Positions 1-8,770 of a DNA stretch of 64,000 nucleotides are shown one piece after another. The notes under the pieces are model-generated. The model searched no databases, was not told the DNA's origin, and was given only the letters and a program-made list of their open reading frames with translations. Each line of letters opens with the position of its first letter. Positions within the stretch are counted from its first letter, which is position 1. Location: the NCBI RefSeq assembly GCF_040546025.1, contig NZ_JBEPNA010000001.1, positions 62,001-126,000 of the forward strand, given 5' to 3'. Source of the DNA: Marisediminicola sp040546025. Its GTDB lineage: Bacteria > Actinomycetota > Actinomycetes > Actinomycetales > Microbacteriaceae. The translations under genes were made by a program, and so were the position numbers.

Positions 1-797
1 TGCGGATCGCGCCCGAGCTGTTCCTCAAGCGCGCCGTCGTCGGTGGCATCGACCGGGTGTTCGAGATCAACCGCAACTTTCGCAACGAGGGCGCCGACTC
101 GACCCACTCGCCCGAGTTCGCGATGCTCGAGGCGTACCAGTCCTACGCCGACTACCACCAGATGGCCACCCTCACGCAGGAGATGGTGCAGAACGCCGCC
201 CTCGACGTCGCCGGATCGCACGTTGTGACCTGGGCCGACGGCACCGAGTACGACCTCGGCGGCGAGTGGGACCGCATCGGCATGTACGACTCGCTCAGCG
301 CCGCCGCGGGCGAGCAGATCACCCCGCAGACCCCGTTCGACGAGCTGCTCGCGCACGCTGCCCGCCTCGAGATCGAGGTGCCGCACCCGACCCACGGCAA
401 GCTCGTCGAGGAGCTGTGGGAGCACTACGTGAAGCCCGGCCTCGTGCGCCCGACCTTCGTGCTCGACTTCCCCGTCGACACGTCGCCTCTCGTGCGCGAC
501 CACCGCACCACCGCCGGCGTGGTCGAGAAGTGGGACCTCTACATCCGCGGGTTCGAGCTCGCGACCGGCTACTCGGAGCTCGTCGACCCCGTCATCCAGC
601 GCGAGCGCTTCGTCGAACAGGCACAGCTCGCCGCCGGAGGAGACGTCGAGGCAATGCGCCTCGACGAGGAGTTCCTGCGCGCGCTCGAGCACGGGATGCC
701 GCCGACCGGGGGCATGGGCATGGGCATCGACCGGCTGATGATGGCGCTCACGGGCCTCGGCATCCGCGAGACGATCCTGTTCCCGCTGGTCAAGTAG
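1..797 (+). CDS. lysS: Lysyl-tRNA synthetase, class II, C-terminal part (cut by window start)
   Basis: Charges tRNA-Lys with lysine in the cytoplasm. Only the C-terminal half is here; the open frame runs in from the left edge (frame of base 3). Class II motif 2 is visible near base 60-150 (FRNEGAD, then HSPEFAMLEAY), and motif 3 is at the end (GMGMGIDRLMMALTGLG, then the typical LFPLVK C-terminus). The catalytic-core order and the C-terminal end match LysS, and the lysS-to-clpC neighbourhood is common in related actinomycetes. AsnS/AspS are the nearest alternatives, but the IRE-TILFP ending is lysine-type. Nothing suggests truncation other than the window edge. Confidence 0.95.
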   Translation, partial: RIAPELFLKRAVVGGIDRVFEINRNFRNEGADSTHSPEFAMLEAYQSYADYHQMATLTQEMVQNAALDVAGSHVVTWADGTEYDLGGEWDRIGMYDSLSAAAGEQITPQTPFDELLAHAARLEIEVPHPTHGKLVEELWEHYVKPGLVRPTFVLDFPVDTSPLVRDHRTTAGVVEKWDLYIRGFELATGYSELVDPVIQRERFVEQAQLAAGGDVEAMRLDEEFLRALEHGMPPTGGMGMGIDRLMMALTGLGIRETILFPLVK

Positions 798-835
798 CGC
801 ATTCCCCTCCGCCGGCATCAAGTAGGGTTTCGGCC

Positions 836-970
836 ATGAGCTATCTGCCGCCAGAGAAGAAGGATCCGAAGAAGATCAGCCAGAACCGGATCATCTTGTG
901 GATCGTCGTGGGCGGCATCGGGCTGTATCTCGTGATCTCCGGTGTGCTCGGCGGCCTGGCTGGCGGTTGA
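836..970 (+). CDS. Small single-pass membrane protein, 44 aa
   Basis: A 44-residue ORF starts at the ATG 38 bases after lysS. A charged head (PPEKKDPKKISQNR) is followed by one hydrophobic segment (about residues 19-40, IILWIVVGGIGLYLVISGVL) and a Gly-rich tail. The head should stay in the cytoplasm by the positive-inside rule. No SD-like purine tract is obvious, so it may be read by coupling with lysS. I do not recognise a function. The clear membrane segment after a basic head argues that it is real despite its length. It could form a unit with the next small membrane protein. Confidence 0.6.
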   Translation: MSYLPPEKKDPKKISQNRIILWIVVGGIGLYLVISGVLGGLAGG

Positions 971-1040
971 CGGACGGATGCGGCGGTGCCCGGATGCTGT
1001 GCCGGTGCCGGTTCCCAGCAGGCCCGCGTATCCTGAGACG

Positions 1041-1238
1041 GTGTTAGAGAACTTCTGGGCCAATGCCGCCTTCTCGGTGACGCCCACCATCCTTGTCGGC
1101 CTGATCTTCTGGCTCGTGATGCGCACGATCATGCGCGCCGACCGCACGGAGCGCAAGGTCTACGCCGAGATGGAATCGGCCGAGCGTGCCCGCCGCGGAC
1201 TCCCGGCCGACATCGCCGCACCGAAGACCGACGCGTAG
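1041..1238 (+). CDS. Small membrane protein with C-terminal charged helix, 65 aa
   Basis: The frame is open further upstream, but the GTG at 1041 is the likely start because it gives VLENFWANAAFSVTPT and then one membrane segment (about residues 12-30, PTILVGLIFWLVMRTIM). The rest is a charged, probably helical cytoplasmic tail (RADRTERKVYAEMESAERARR). This is the layout of a small conserved actinobacterial membrane protein usually found beside lysS/clpC. Function unknown. Reading from the upstream ATG at 942 would add a Pro/Arg-rich stretch typical of out-of-frame GC-rich DNA, so I discount it. Confidence 0.6.
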   Translation: MLENFWANAAFSVTPTILVGLIFWLVMRTIMRADRTERKVYAEMESAERARRGLPADIAAPKTDA

Positions 1239-1328
1239 CGCGTCGCTGTCGAACTGGCGGGCAGAGCCGGGCGCGAGGGGCGCAGCCGACCCGGTAGCCC
1301 GCCGCCTGAGCGCAGGCCATTAACCGTC

Positions 1329-1343
1329 ACGCCTAGGGCGAAC
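1329..1343 (+). promoter_or_regulatory. ClgR-like operator upstream of clpC
   Basis: ACGCCTAGGGCGAAC lies 80 bases before the clpC start. It fits the actinobacterial ClgR activator core CGC-Y-N-A-N-R-GCG-W-W-S at every core position; one outer flanking position deviates. ClgR is known to activate clpP and clpC genes in Corynebacterium and Streptomyces relatives. That this site binds ClgR here is inferred from the match and its place. Confidence 0.6.
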
Positions 1344-1422
1344 AGGGGCAGTAATGGGGGGTTGGCGTAGTTACTCTCTTATGTATCGGCACGGAAACCT
1401 GCACCGTGCTTAGGGAGCAATC

Positions 1423-3909
1423 ATGTTTGAAAGATTTACCGACCGAGCTCGTCGCGTTGTCGTTTTGGCCCAGGAAGAGGCCAAGATGCTCAACCACAAC
1501 TACATCGGCACCGAGCACATCCTGCTCGGCCTCATTCACGAGGGCGAAGGCGTCGCCGCGAAGGCGCTCGAGTCGCTCGGCATCGCGCTGGATGCCGTTC
1601 GCGAGCAGGTCCAGGACATCATCGGCCAGGGCCAGCAGCAGCCGACCGGACACATCCCCTTCACCCCGCGCGCCAAGAAGGTGCTCGAGCTGAGCCTGCG
1701 CGAGGCTCTGCAGCTCGGCCACAACTACATCGGCACTGAGCACATCCTGCTCGGCCTCATCCGCGAGGGCGAGGGTGTCGCAGCCCAGGTTCTCGTGAAG
1801 CTGGGCGCCGACCTGAACAAGGTTCGGCAGCAGGTGATTCAGTTGCTTTCCGGATACCAAGGGAAGGAGCAGGTCGCCGTGGGCGGCAACGATTCGCAGG
1901 CACAGCAGGCCGGCAGCCAGGTTCTCGACCAGTTCGGCCGCAACCTCACCCAGGCCGCGCGCGACGGCAAGCTCGACCCCGTCATCGGGCGCGAGAAGGA
2001 GATGGAGCGGGTCATGCAGATCCTCTCCCGCCGCTCGAAGAACAACCCCGTGCTGATCGGTGAGCCCGGCGTCGGCAAGACCGCCGTCGTCGAGGGCCTC
2101 GCCCAGGCCATCGTGCGCGGAGACGTTCCCGAGACCCTCAAGGACAAGCAGCTCTACACGCTCGACCTCGGGTCGCTCATCGCCGGAAGCCGCTACCGCG
2201 GCGACTTCGAGGAGCGCCTCAAGAAGGTCACCAAGGAGATCCGCACCCGCGGCGACATCATCACCTTCATCGACGAGATCCACACCCTCGTCGGCGCGGG
2301 TGCTGCAGAGGGCGCGATCGACGCGGCCAGCATCCTGAAGCCGCTCCTCGCTCGCGGCGAGCTGCAGACGATCGGCGCGACGACCCTCGACGAGTACCGC
2401 AAGCACTTCGAGAAGGATGCCGCGCTCGAGCGTCGCTTCCAGCCCGTGCAGGTGCACGAGCCGTCCCTGCCGCACACGATCAACATCCTCAAGGGACTGC
2501 GCGACAAGTACGAGTCGTTCCACAAGGTGTCGATCACCGACGGCGCGATCGTCGCGGCGGCGAACCTCGCCGACCGCTACGTCGCCGACCGCTTCCTGCC
2601 CGACAAGGCCATCGACCTGATCGACGAGGCCGGCGCGCGCCTCCGCCTGTCGATCCTGTCGGCCCCGCCGGAGCTGCGTGAGTTCGACGACCGCATCGCG
2701 GCCGTGCGCGGCCAGAAGGAAGGCGCAATCGAGGACCAGGACTTCGAGAAGGCCGCGAGCCTGCGCGACGAGGAGAAGAAGCTCCTCGGCGAGCGGCTGC
2801 GCCTGGAGAAGAAGTGGAAGAGCGGAGAGTCCGGCGCGACCGGCACCGTGGACGAAGGCATCATCGCCGAGGTCCTCGCCGCCGCCACCGGCATCCCCGT
2901 CTTCAAGCTCACCGAAGAGGAGACGAGTCGTCTCGTCTTCATGGAGAAGGCCCTGCACCAGCGCGTCATCGGTCAGGAGGAGGCCATCTCGGCGCTCTCC
3001 AAGACGATTCGCCGCACCCGTGCCGGACTGAAGGACCCGCGTCGCCCCAGCGGTTCGTTCATCTTCGCCGGCCCGACGGGCGTCGGTAAGACCGAGCTCG
3101 CCAAGGCGCTCGCCGAGTTCCTCTTCGACGACGAGAACGCCCTGATCTCCCTCGACATGAGCGAGTACGGCGAGAAGCACACCGTCTCGCGGCTGTTCGG
3201 TGCCCCTCCCGGGTTCGTCGGCTTCGAGGAGGGCGGCCAGCTCACCGAGAAGGTGCGGCGCAAGCCGTTCTCCGTCGTGCTGTTCGACGAGATCGAGAAG
3301 GCGCACCCCGACATCTTCAACTCGCTCCTCCAGATTCTGGAGGAGGGACGCCTGACGGATGGCCAGGGTCGCGTGATCGACTTCAAGAACACCGTGATCA
3401 TCATGACCACGAACCTCGGCACGAAGGACATCTCGGGCACGCCGATCGGCTTCACCTCGTCGACCGACACCGCCACCGGTTACGACCGCATGCGCGGCAA
3501 GGTTGTCGAGGAGCTGAAGAAGCACTTCAAGCCGGAGTTCCTGAACCGCGTCGATGAGACGATCGTCTTCCCGCAGCTCACCCCCGAGGAGCTGCTGCAG
3601 ATCGTCGACCTGTTCATCAAACGACTGAGCGACCGCCTGCTCGACCGCGACATGACGGCCGACCTGACCGTCGCCGCCAAGGAGCAGCTCATCAAGGTCG
3701 GATTCGACCCGTCGCTCGGAGCCCGGCCGCTGCGCCGCGCGATCCAGCACGAGGTCGAGGACCGACTGAGCGAGCGCATCCTGCAGGGCGAGCTCAACGC
3801 CGGCGACCACGTGCACGTGGACTTCGTCGACGGCCAGTTCGTCTTCACGACCGGCCGCCAGCCGGGCCGCGCCTCGCTCGAGGAAGAGATCGCCGCCCTC
3901 GAGGCGTAG
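1423..3909 (+). CDS. clpC: ATP-dependent Clp protease ATP-binding subunit ClpC
   Basis: Hexameric AAA+ unfoldase that feeds proteins to ClpP1P2 in the cytosol. The 828-aa length is normal for ClpC. Two N-terminal Clp repeats are visible (duplicated HNYIGTEHILLGLI at about residues 25 and 100). The first AAA module has Walker A GEPGVGKT (about 213-220), then a UVR-type coiled-coil middle domain (about 420-455), then the second AAA module with Walker A GPTGVGKT (about 550-557) and the ClpP-docking loop sequence GFVGFEEGG. ATG 1423 is preceded by AGGGAGCA as ribosome site. It is monocistronic, ending in a strong hairpin, with a ClgR-like box upstream. Confidence 0.98.
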   Translation: MFERFTDRARRVVVLAQEEAKMLNHNYIGTEHILLGLIHEGEGVAAKALESLGIALDAVREQVQDIIGQGQQQPTGHIPFTPRAKKVLELSLREALQLGHNYIGTEHILLGLIREGEGVAAQVLVKLGADLNKVRQQVIQLLSGYQGKEQVAVGGNDSQAQQAGSQVLDQFGRNLTQAARDGKLDPVIGREKEMERVMQILSRRSKNNPVLIGEPGVGKTAVVEGLAQAIVRGDVPETLKDKQLYTLDLGSLIAGSRYRGDFEERLKKVTKEIRTRGDIITFIDEIHTLVGAGAAEGAIDAASILKPLLARGELQTIGATTLDEYRKHFEKDAALERRFQPVQVHEPSLPHTINILKGLRDKYESFHKVSITDGAIVAAANLADRYVADRFLPDKAIDLIDEAGARLRLSILSAPPELREFDDRIAAVRGQKEGAIEDQDFEKAASLRDEEKKLLGERLRLEKKWKSGESGATGTVDEGIIAEVLAAATGIPVFKLTEEETSRLVFMEKALHQRVIGQEEAISALSKTIRRTRAGLKDPRRPSGSFIFAGPTGVGKTELAKALAEFLFDDENALISLDMSEYGEKHTVSRLFGAPPGFVGFEEGGQLTEKVRRKPFSVVLFDEIEKAHPDIFNSLLQILEEGRLTDGQGRVIDFKNTVIIMTTNLGTKDISGTPIGFTSSTDTATGYDRMRGKVVEELKKHFKPEFLNRVDETIVFPQLTPEELLQIVDLFIKRLSDRLLDRDMTADLTVAAKEQLIKVGFDPSLGARPLRRAIQHEVEDRLSERILQGELNAGDHVHVDFVDGQFVFTTGRQPGRASLEEEIAALEA

Positions 3910-3927
3910 TGGTCCGACGCGTGTGAA

Positions 3928-3960
3928 GAAGGGCCGGGAGCGTGACGCTCCCGGCCCTTC
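3928..3960. terminator. Bidirectional terminator between clpC and the convergent gene
   Basis: A perfect 15-bp stem (GAAGGGCCGGGAGCG and its complement) closes a TGA loop just after clpC. It sits between convergent genes, so it can serve both strands. The TTC/GAA ends give only short U tracts. Confidence 0.85.
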
Positions 3961-4024
3961 CGTGTGCGAGGCCGTACCAGTACGCGACCACACCGCGGCG
4001 GGTCCGGTCGGGCTGCCGCGGTCA

Positions 4025-5425
4025 TCAGTCGAACAGGTCGTCCAGGTCGCCGAGATCGTCGAGGAGTCCGCCGATGACAAGCCCGCCGAGGATGCCGCCG
4101 AGCAGGTTCTGTCCCCCGCGCCCGTAATTGCCGTGCCGCGGATCGGCCCCGTCGTTGCGTCTGGCTCTCTCCACGTCCGCGCGTGCACAGGCCGCGGCGT
4201 CGGCCGCAAGGCTCGCTGCCCGGCGCGCGCGAGCGATCGCGGGCTCCGGCTGGAGCTCATCGGTCATGGCCGCGAGTTCTCGCTCCGCCTCGGCCAGCCG
4301 GGTGCGGGCGTCCGGGCCGATCGGTGCCCGGTAGTCGGAGATCAGCTCCCGGGCGGCGGCGATCTGCCGCTCGGCGTCGTTGATCGCGGTCATCAGTTGC
4401 GTCCTCAGACGCTCCGACCGTTCGGCGCGATCGGCGCGATCGGCGACGGCGTCGTCGAGTGCGGAGTTCGCCCCGCGCAGGGTGGAGAGGGACCCGACCG
4501 GGTCGAGGCGGGATCCTGGGATGGGCACGGCGACAAGCTCGCGGTCGAGGGCCGCGATCGCCGAATCGATCTGCCCCCGCCGCTCGGGCTCCGGAATAGA
4601 CCGTGCCTCGGCGAGCTCGGCACGGGACTCTGCCGCCATGGCTGCGAGCGTGGACTCCGCTTGAAGTGCCTCCACCTCGAAGGCGCCGACCGCGGCGAGG
4701 AGGGCCTCCGCCCGCCGCACGGTTTCGGTGCCCGCGTGCACGACGGTGTCAGCCTCGGAGATGCGGGAGGCAGCGAGCCGGGACTCGGCGACCGCCGCGG
4801 TGCGTTCGGCGAATTCGAGCAGTTGCTCCGCTTGATCGGGATTCTCCGCAATCGGCTTGAGCGCGCCATCCGTGTACCGCACGGCCAGCCGCACGACCGT
4901 GATCCTGGCGTCCGGGAGTAGCTCGCGAACACGCCGGATGTCGGCACGCACCTTCTCGATATCGGATGGTGCCCGGCGCACCGCCGCGCGCCGGGCCGTG
5001 ACCGCGGACTGCTGGTCTGCGATCACGGTCTCGGCCGACTGGCACAACGAGATGATCCGCTCGGTCCACTCGCGCCGCTGCGCGTTCGTATCGGGGACAT
5101 GGTCGCTGAGCTGCTGATTGAGCTGAAACGCCTCACCGAGTCGCTGTCGTGCGCGCTGGATCGCGACCGCGAACTCGGCGGTCGCCGCTTCGCCGAAATC
5201 GGCAATGGCAAAGCCAAGCTCATCGTCGGCGAGTCGGGCCCGTTCATCCGCTCTCACTAGGGCGGAACCCGCCGTCCGGGTCAGCTCCGCGAGCTCGTCG
5301 GTGGCACTCTGCTCCTGCGCGAGCAACTGGCGAGCGGCGCGAGCATTGGACCTGACGACCAGGACCGCAACAAGGAGCGTGACGCCAACGACTCCGACGC
5401 CAATGATCAACAACGCCAGTTCCAT
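4025..5425 (-). CDS. Membrane-anchored long coiled-coil protein, 466 aa
   Basis: One N-terminal membrane segment (about residues 3-24, LALLIIGVGVVGVTLLVAVLVV) is followed by some 400 residues rich in Ala, Glu, Arg and Leu with regular heptad-like spacing, so mostly coiled coil in the cytoplasm. The end is Gly-rich (GRGGQNLLGGILGGLVIGGLL) and then strongly acidic (DDLGDLDDLFD). The coiled-coil part resembles the C-terminal half of actinobacterial TPM-domain (YgcG-like) proteins, but the TPM domain itself is absent. This is a resemblance in composition and layout, not a proven homology. It is convergent with clpC and divergent from the acetyltransferase. Function unknown. Confidence 0.75.
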   Translation of the reverse strand: MELALLIIGVGVVGVTLLVAVLVVRSNARAARQLLAQEQSATDELAELTRTAGSALVRADERARLADDELGFAIADFGEAATAEFAVAIQRARQRLGEAFQLNQQLSDHVPDTNAQRREWTERIISLCQSAETVIADQQSAVTARRAAVRRAPSDIEKVRADIRRVRELLPDARITVVRLAVRYTDGALKPIAENPDQAEQLLEFAERTAAVAESRLAASRISEADTVVHAGTETVRRAEALLAAVGAFEVEALQAESTLAAMAAESRAELAEARSIPEPERRGQIDSAIAALDRELVAVPIPGSRLDPVGSLSTLRGANSALDDAVADRADRAERSERLRTQLMTAINDAERQIAAARELISDYRAPIGPDARTRLAEAERELAAMTDELQPEPAIARARRAASLAADAAACARADVERARRNDGADPRHGNYGRGGQNLLGGILGGLVIGGLLDDLGDLDDLFD

Positions 5426-5526
5426 TCCTCGATCCTAGATCGCTCCACTCCCGTTCGGTCCCACGGGCCGGGGGAGGGCATCCGGCCGGCGCCCTGGCGA
5501 AAGGGGCCGCCGGGTAGGCTCGTGAC

Positions 5527-6036
5527 GTGGTCGACAATGGGTTTTCGGTGCGGTGGGCGCGCACGAGCGACGTGCCGCACATCCAGACCCTCGTGGAGCC
5601 GCTCGTCAATCGACGCATCCTTCTCGGCAAGGACTCGGTCGTGTTCTACGGCACGATCCAGGGGTTCCGCATCGCGGAGAACGCCTCCGGCACTCCGATC
5701 GGATGCGGCGCGCTGCACGTCATGTGGCAGGATCTCGCCGAGGTTCGCACCCTCGCGGTGCAGCCCGAGTGGCTGCACCGCGGCGTCGGTCACGCGCTGC
5801 TCGATCAGCTCGAGGCGGATGCCCGCGAACTCGGCCTCAGCCGGCTGTTCTGCCTCACTTTCGAGGTCGACTTCTTCGCGGGGCACGGGTTCGTGCCGAT
5901 GGGCGAGGAACAGATGGCTCCAGAGGTCTACGCGGAACTGCTGCGCAGCCCCGACGAGGGCGTTGCCGAATTCCTCGATCTCGCGCGAGTTAAGCCGAAC
6001 ACGCTCGGCAATACCCGCATGATCAAAGTCTTGTAG
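5527..6036 (+). CDS. GNAT acetyltransferase, ArgA-like (N-acetylglutamate synthase type)
   Basis: Transfers acetyl from acetyl-CoA to an amino group. The short (169 aa) stand-alone GNAT form with the opening FSVRWARTSDVPHIQTLVEPLV, the acetyl-CoA loop LAVQPEWLHRGVGHALL (about residues 78-95) and the C-terminal FFAGHGFVP matches the actinobacterial glutamate N-acetyltransferase that opens arginine synthesis. The substrate is inferred; no arg gene is near. The start is GTG at 5527, chosen because it brings the protein to family length. It is divergent from the coiled-coil membrane gene with about 100 bases between them, and ends 13 bases before the next gene. Confidence 0.75.
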   Translation: MVDNGFSVRWARTSDVPHIQTLVEPLVNRRILLGKDSVVFYGTIQGFRIAENASGTPIGCGALHVMWQDLAEVRTLAVQPEWLHRGVGHALLDQLEADARELGLSRLFCLTFEVDFFAGHGFVPMGEEQMAPEVYAELLRSPDEGVAEFLDLARVKPNTLGNTRMIKVL

Positions 6037-6049
6037 TTAGCCTGTTCGC

Positions 6050-6697
6050 ATGTCGACGTTTCGCAATCCCGTCGGCCCGCAGCCCAGGAGTGTCTACTGG
6101 CGTCGGCGCCTGGTAGTCTTCCTCGGCCTGGTCGCCGTTATCGTGCTCGTGGTCTTCCTGATCGTGCGGCCGGGCTCCGGTGAGGCCTCGTCGGGCATCC
6201 CGACCCCCTCGCCCTCCCCGACGCAGGATGCCGAGGGCGCCGCGGAACCCGAGGCCGAGCCGAGCGCCCCGCCCGAGGAGGAGCCCGTCGAGGGTGCCGA
6301 CTGCGACCCGGCGAACATCGTGGTCGAGGCGATCACCGACAAGGCCAGCTATGCCGCGGGGGAGCAGCCGCAGCTGTCGTTCTCGATCACCAACACGAGC
6401 GTTGTCTCCTGCACCTACAACGTCGGCACGACCCAGCAACTGTTCACCGTGACGAGCGGCGCCGACCAGTACTGGTCGTCGAAGGACTGTGAGAGCGGCG
6501 CGGTGGATGCCCCCATCCTGCTCGAGCCGAACCTCGCGCAGTCGTCCGCGCCGATCCCCTGGGACCGCACCCGATCCTCCGCCGACACCTGCGACAGTGC
6601 ACGTCCCGCAGCACCGGGCGGTGGCGCGACCTTCAGCCTCAACGTGACCGTCGGCGCGGCGTCGCCGGCCGTGCCGACATCGTTCCTGCTGTACTGA
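6050..6697 (+). CDS. Signal-anchored extracytoplasmic protein, 215 aa
   Basis: A basic head (residues 1-20, with WRRR) precedes a membrane anchor (about 21-40, LVVFLGLVAVIVLVVFLIV). A Pro/Ser/Glu-rich linker (about 45-85) follows, then a beta-rich outer domain with several Cys residues (about 86-215) that could form disulfides. No lipobox is present, so it is probably an uncleaved type II anchor. The outer domain has the look of a bacterial Ig-like fold (FSITNTSVVSCTYNVG). Function not recognised. It follows the acetyltransferase by 13 bases and may be co-transcribed. Confidence 0.7.
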   Translation: MSTFRNPVGPQPRSVYWRRRLVVFLGLVAVIVLVVFLIVRPGSGEASSGIPTPSPSPTQDAEGAAEPEAEPSAPPEEEPVEGADCDPANIVVEAITDKASYAAGEQPQLSFSITNTSVVSCTYNVGTTQQLFTVTSGADQYWSSKDCESGAVDAPILLEPNLAQSSAPIPWDRTRSSADTCDSARPAAPGGGATFSLNVTVGAASPAVPTSFLLY

Positions 6698-6803
6698 TCC
6701 GCGGTCGGGCCGGAGTCGATCCACGGTCGATTCACCCAGACGGCCGGTCCGAATGCGGGCGCTGATTCGCAGTAGGCCCACCCCGACTGCTGTACTGGAC
6801 GCT

Positions 6804-7214
6804 ATGCCGAACGCGTCACGCCATCCCCATCCCCGCCGGCCGCAGCCGAAGCTGCCCGCCGCGAAGCAACTCGCTGAGGCGCTTGCCGCCGCCGACACCG
6901 CCGCCGTCGCCTTCGCGCTGCGCAATGACGCCGTGATCGTGCCGCTGCTGCCGATCGACGGTCCCGCGCAGGTGCGCGTCTTCCGGGCATCCGTCGAGGA
7001 CCCGTTCACCCTGCTCCTGTTCTCGTCCGCCGAGAATTACGTGCGGATGCTGCCGGAGGAGACCGATCTGCGGGTGCTGAGGTACGGGCGGGCACAGCTC
7101 ATCGAGTTCATGGAGAAGCACCTCGACACCCTCGGCACGGTCTGGTTCGATGTGGCCGGACCGCACCCGATGCAGGCCGACCCCGTGGAGCTGCTGGCGG
7201 CGCTGACGCTGTAG
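6804..7214 (+). CDS. SseB-like domain protein, 136 aa
   Basis: The predicted fold and several stretches (AVIVPLLPIDGPAQVRVF, DPFTLLLFSSAENYVRML) resemble the N-terminal domain of SseB-family proteins, a small mixed alpha/beta domain of unclear role in actinomycetes. The frame opens at 6753, but ATG 6804 gives a better start, since the 17 extra residues are Arg/Pro-rich. The N-terminus stays basic and His/Pro-rich (MPNASRHPHPRRPQPK). No membrane segment is present. The assignment is weak; it may be a lineage-specific cytosolic protein. Confidence 0.55.
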   Translation: MPNASRHPHPRRPQPKLPAAKQLAEALAAADTAAVAFALRNDAVIVPLLPIDGPAQVRVFRASVEDPFTLLLFSSAENYVRMLPEETDLRVLRYGRAQLIEFMEKHLDTLGTVWFDVAGPHPMQADPVELLAALTL

Positions 7215-7225
7215 GCGACCGGTCG

Positions 7226-7248
7226 GCGCGCGGCCCCGGGCCGCGCGC
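7226..7248. terminator. GC hairpin after the SseB-like gene
   Basis: A 10-bp perfect stem (GCGCGCGGCC and complement) with a 3-base loop begins 12 bases after the stop. No T tract follows, so termination is only likely. A dispersed palindrome follows at once. Confidence 0.45.
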
Positions 7249-7251
7249 GGT

Positions 7252-7299
7252 CGCTGTTCACTCGCGTGCATGCGATCGAGGCCGCGCGAGTGAACAGCG
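7252..7299 (-). repeat. Dispersed palindromic element, copy A (reverse orientation)
   Basis: Perfect 15-bp arms (CGCTGTTCACTCGCG and complement) enclose an 18-base loop. The loop read on the minus strand contains ATCGCATGC, which matches the loop of the later copies, so this copy is reversed relative to copies B-H. It lies between the SseB-like gene and the AAA+ gene. Confidence 0.8.
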
Positions 7300-7372
7300 C
7301 TAGCGCGACGCAGCATCCGGCGTCACCCGAGCGATAGTCGCTTAATCTCCGCGAGACGGGCAGGATGTCGTA

Positions 7373-8770
7373 ATGGACGCCGAGCAACGCTCATTCATCG
7401 AGCTCTTCCGAACCTTCCTCGAAGAGGTTGTCTTCACGTCGGTGCGCGACAGCGCCCTGACCCCTCTCGGCGAGCTCGTCCAGGACTACCTGGGCGTCGA
7501 CATCGCGACTCTGCCCGCCGTCACCGAGACGATCGGCGGGCATCGCCTCATCGACGCCGACATCGCGCTGGCGCATCTCGCGGCACGCGGGGAGTCCCGC
7601 CTGGTCGGCGTCACCAATGGGCAGATGCGCTGGCAGGAGGACCTGCCCGGCCTGCTGGTCAGCCGGGCGACGTTCGCTCCGGGCCCGGTGGACTACGCGT
7701 CGGTCGCGTCCGGCCCCGACAGCGAGCGGCAGATGGTGACCTTCGGACTGCGGATGCTGGAGTTCGACGGACACCGGATCGCCCTGCTGCAGCGCTCCGC
7801 CCGCCCCGACTTCGGCCAGGTGCACGCCCGAATCGAAGTGCTCGCGGCGAGCCCCGACGTCGCCAGCGCCGTGATCCACGAGATCCGGGAACTGATGATC
7901 CGGCTGAGCGTGCTGCGCGGCCAGGTGCTCTCCCTGACTGGCAACGAGTATGGGCAGGGGGCGGCCGGGGCCACATTCCTGGCGCGGCCCTCCGTCGCGG
8001 CCGACGAGATCGTGCTCGCCGACGGGGTGCTCGAGCACGTCAAGCGGCACGTGGTGGGGATCGGCGAGCAGCGGGCCCGGCTGACCGCGGCCGGGCAGCA
8101 CCTCAAGCGCGGCGTGCTGCTCTACGGGCCTCCCGGAACCGGCAAGACCCTCACCGTGCGGCACCTGCTCGCGAGCACCCCGGGAACGACGGCGGTCTTG
8201 CTGACCGGCGCGAGCATCCAGTTCATCACCGAGGCGGCGGAGCTCGCGCGCGCAATGCAGCCCGCCATCGTCGTGCTCGAAGACGTCGACCTCGTCGCCG
8301 GCGACCGCTCGATGCACGGCGGGCCGCAGCCGCTGCTGTTCGCGGTACTCGACGCGCTCGACGGCCTCGACGGTGACGCCGACGTGACCTTCCTGCTCAC
8401 CACCAACCGGGTCGAGCTGCTCGAGCGCGCGCTCGCCGAGCGCCCGGGCCGGGTCGACCTCGCCGTCGAGATCGGACTGCCGGATGCCGCCGCGCGCCGG
8501 CGGCTGTTCGCGCTCTACGCGCGCGACCTGCCGCTGTCGGTGGCGGCGATCGATGCCGCAGCCGACCGGGCCGACGGGGTGACCGGGTCATTCGCGAAGG
8601 AGCTGATGCGGCGTGCGGTGCTGTCTGCGGCGGAGAATGCGCGCGAGGTGACGGATGCCGACCTGCAGGCATCCCTCGAGGACCTGCTCTCGGCGCGTGA
8701 GGCGCTCACGCGGAATATGCTGGGCGGGTCGGGAGGCGAGTCCCATGTGTACTACGAAGCCGGTATTTGA
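7373..8770 (+). CDS. AAA+ ATPase, single C-terminal ATPase module, 465 aa
   Basis: The C-terminal half is a classic AAA module: Walker A GPPGTGKT (about residues 254-261), Walker B VVLEDVD (about 301-307), sensor 1 LLTTNR, and arginine-bearing RPGRVD. The N-terminal 200 residues contain no domain I recognise and may act as substrate adaptor. The module resembles FtsH/VCP/ARC-type AAA proteins but has no protease domain and no second ATPase module. The start is ATG 7373. Its 3' end overlaps the convergent MarR gene by 19 bases. Function is probably remodelling of an unknown partner. Confidence 0.85.
   Translation: MDAEQRSFIELFRTFLEEVVFTSVRDSALTPLGELVQDYLGVDIATLPAVTETIGGHRLIDADIALAHLAARGESRLVGVTNGQMRWQEDLPGLLVSRATFAPGPVDYASVASGPDSERQMVTFGLRMLEFDGHRIALLQRSARPDFGQVHARIEVLAASPDVASAVIHEIRELMIRLSVLRGQVLSLTGNEYGQGAAGATFLARPSVAADEIVLADGVLEHVKRHVVGIGEQRARLTAAGQHLKRGVLLYGPPGTGKTLTVRHLLASTPGTTAVLLTGASIQFITEAAELARAMQPAIVVLEDVDLVAGDRSMHGGPQPLLFAVLDALDGLDGDADVTFLLTTNRVELLERALAERPGRVDLAVEIGLPDAAARRRLFALYARDLPLSVAAIDAAADRADGVTGSFAKELMRRAVLSAAENAREVTDADLQASLEDLLSAREALTRNMLGGSGGESHVYYEAGI

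Noticed and set aside
1333..4260. Long minus-strand ORF (975 aa) across clpC
   Set aside because: It lies antisense to the intact clpC gene; long shadow frames are common in GC-rich coding DNA, and its translation is Arg/Asp/Leu low-complexity without motifs.
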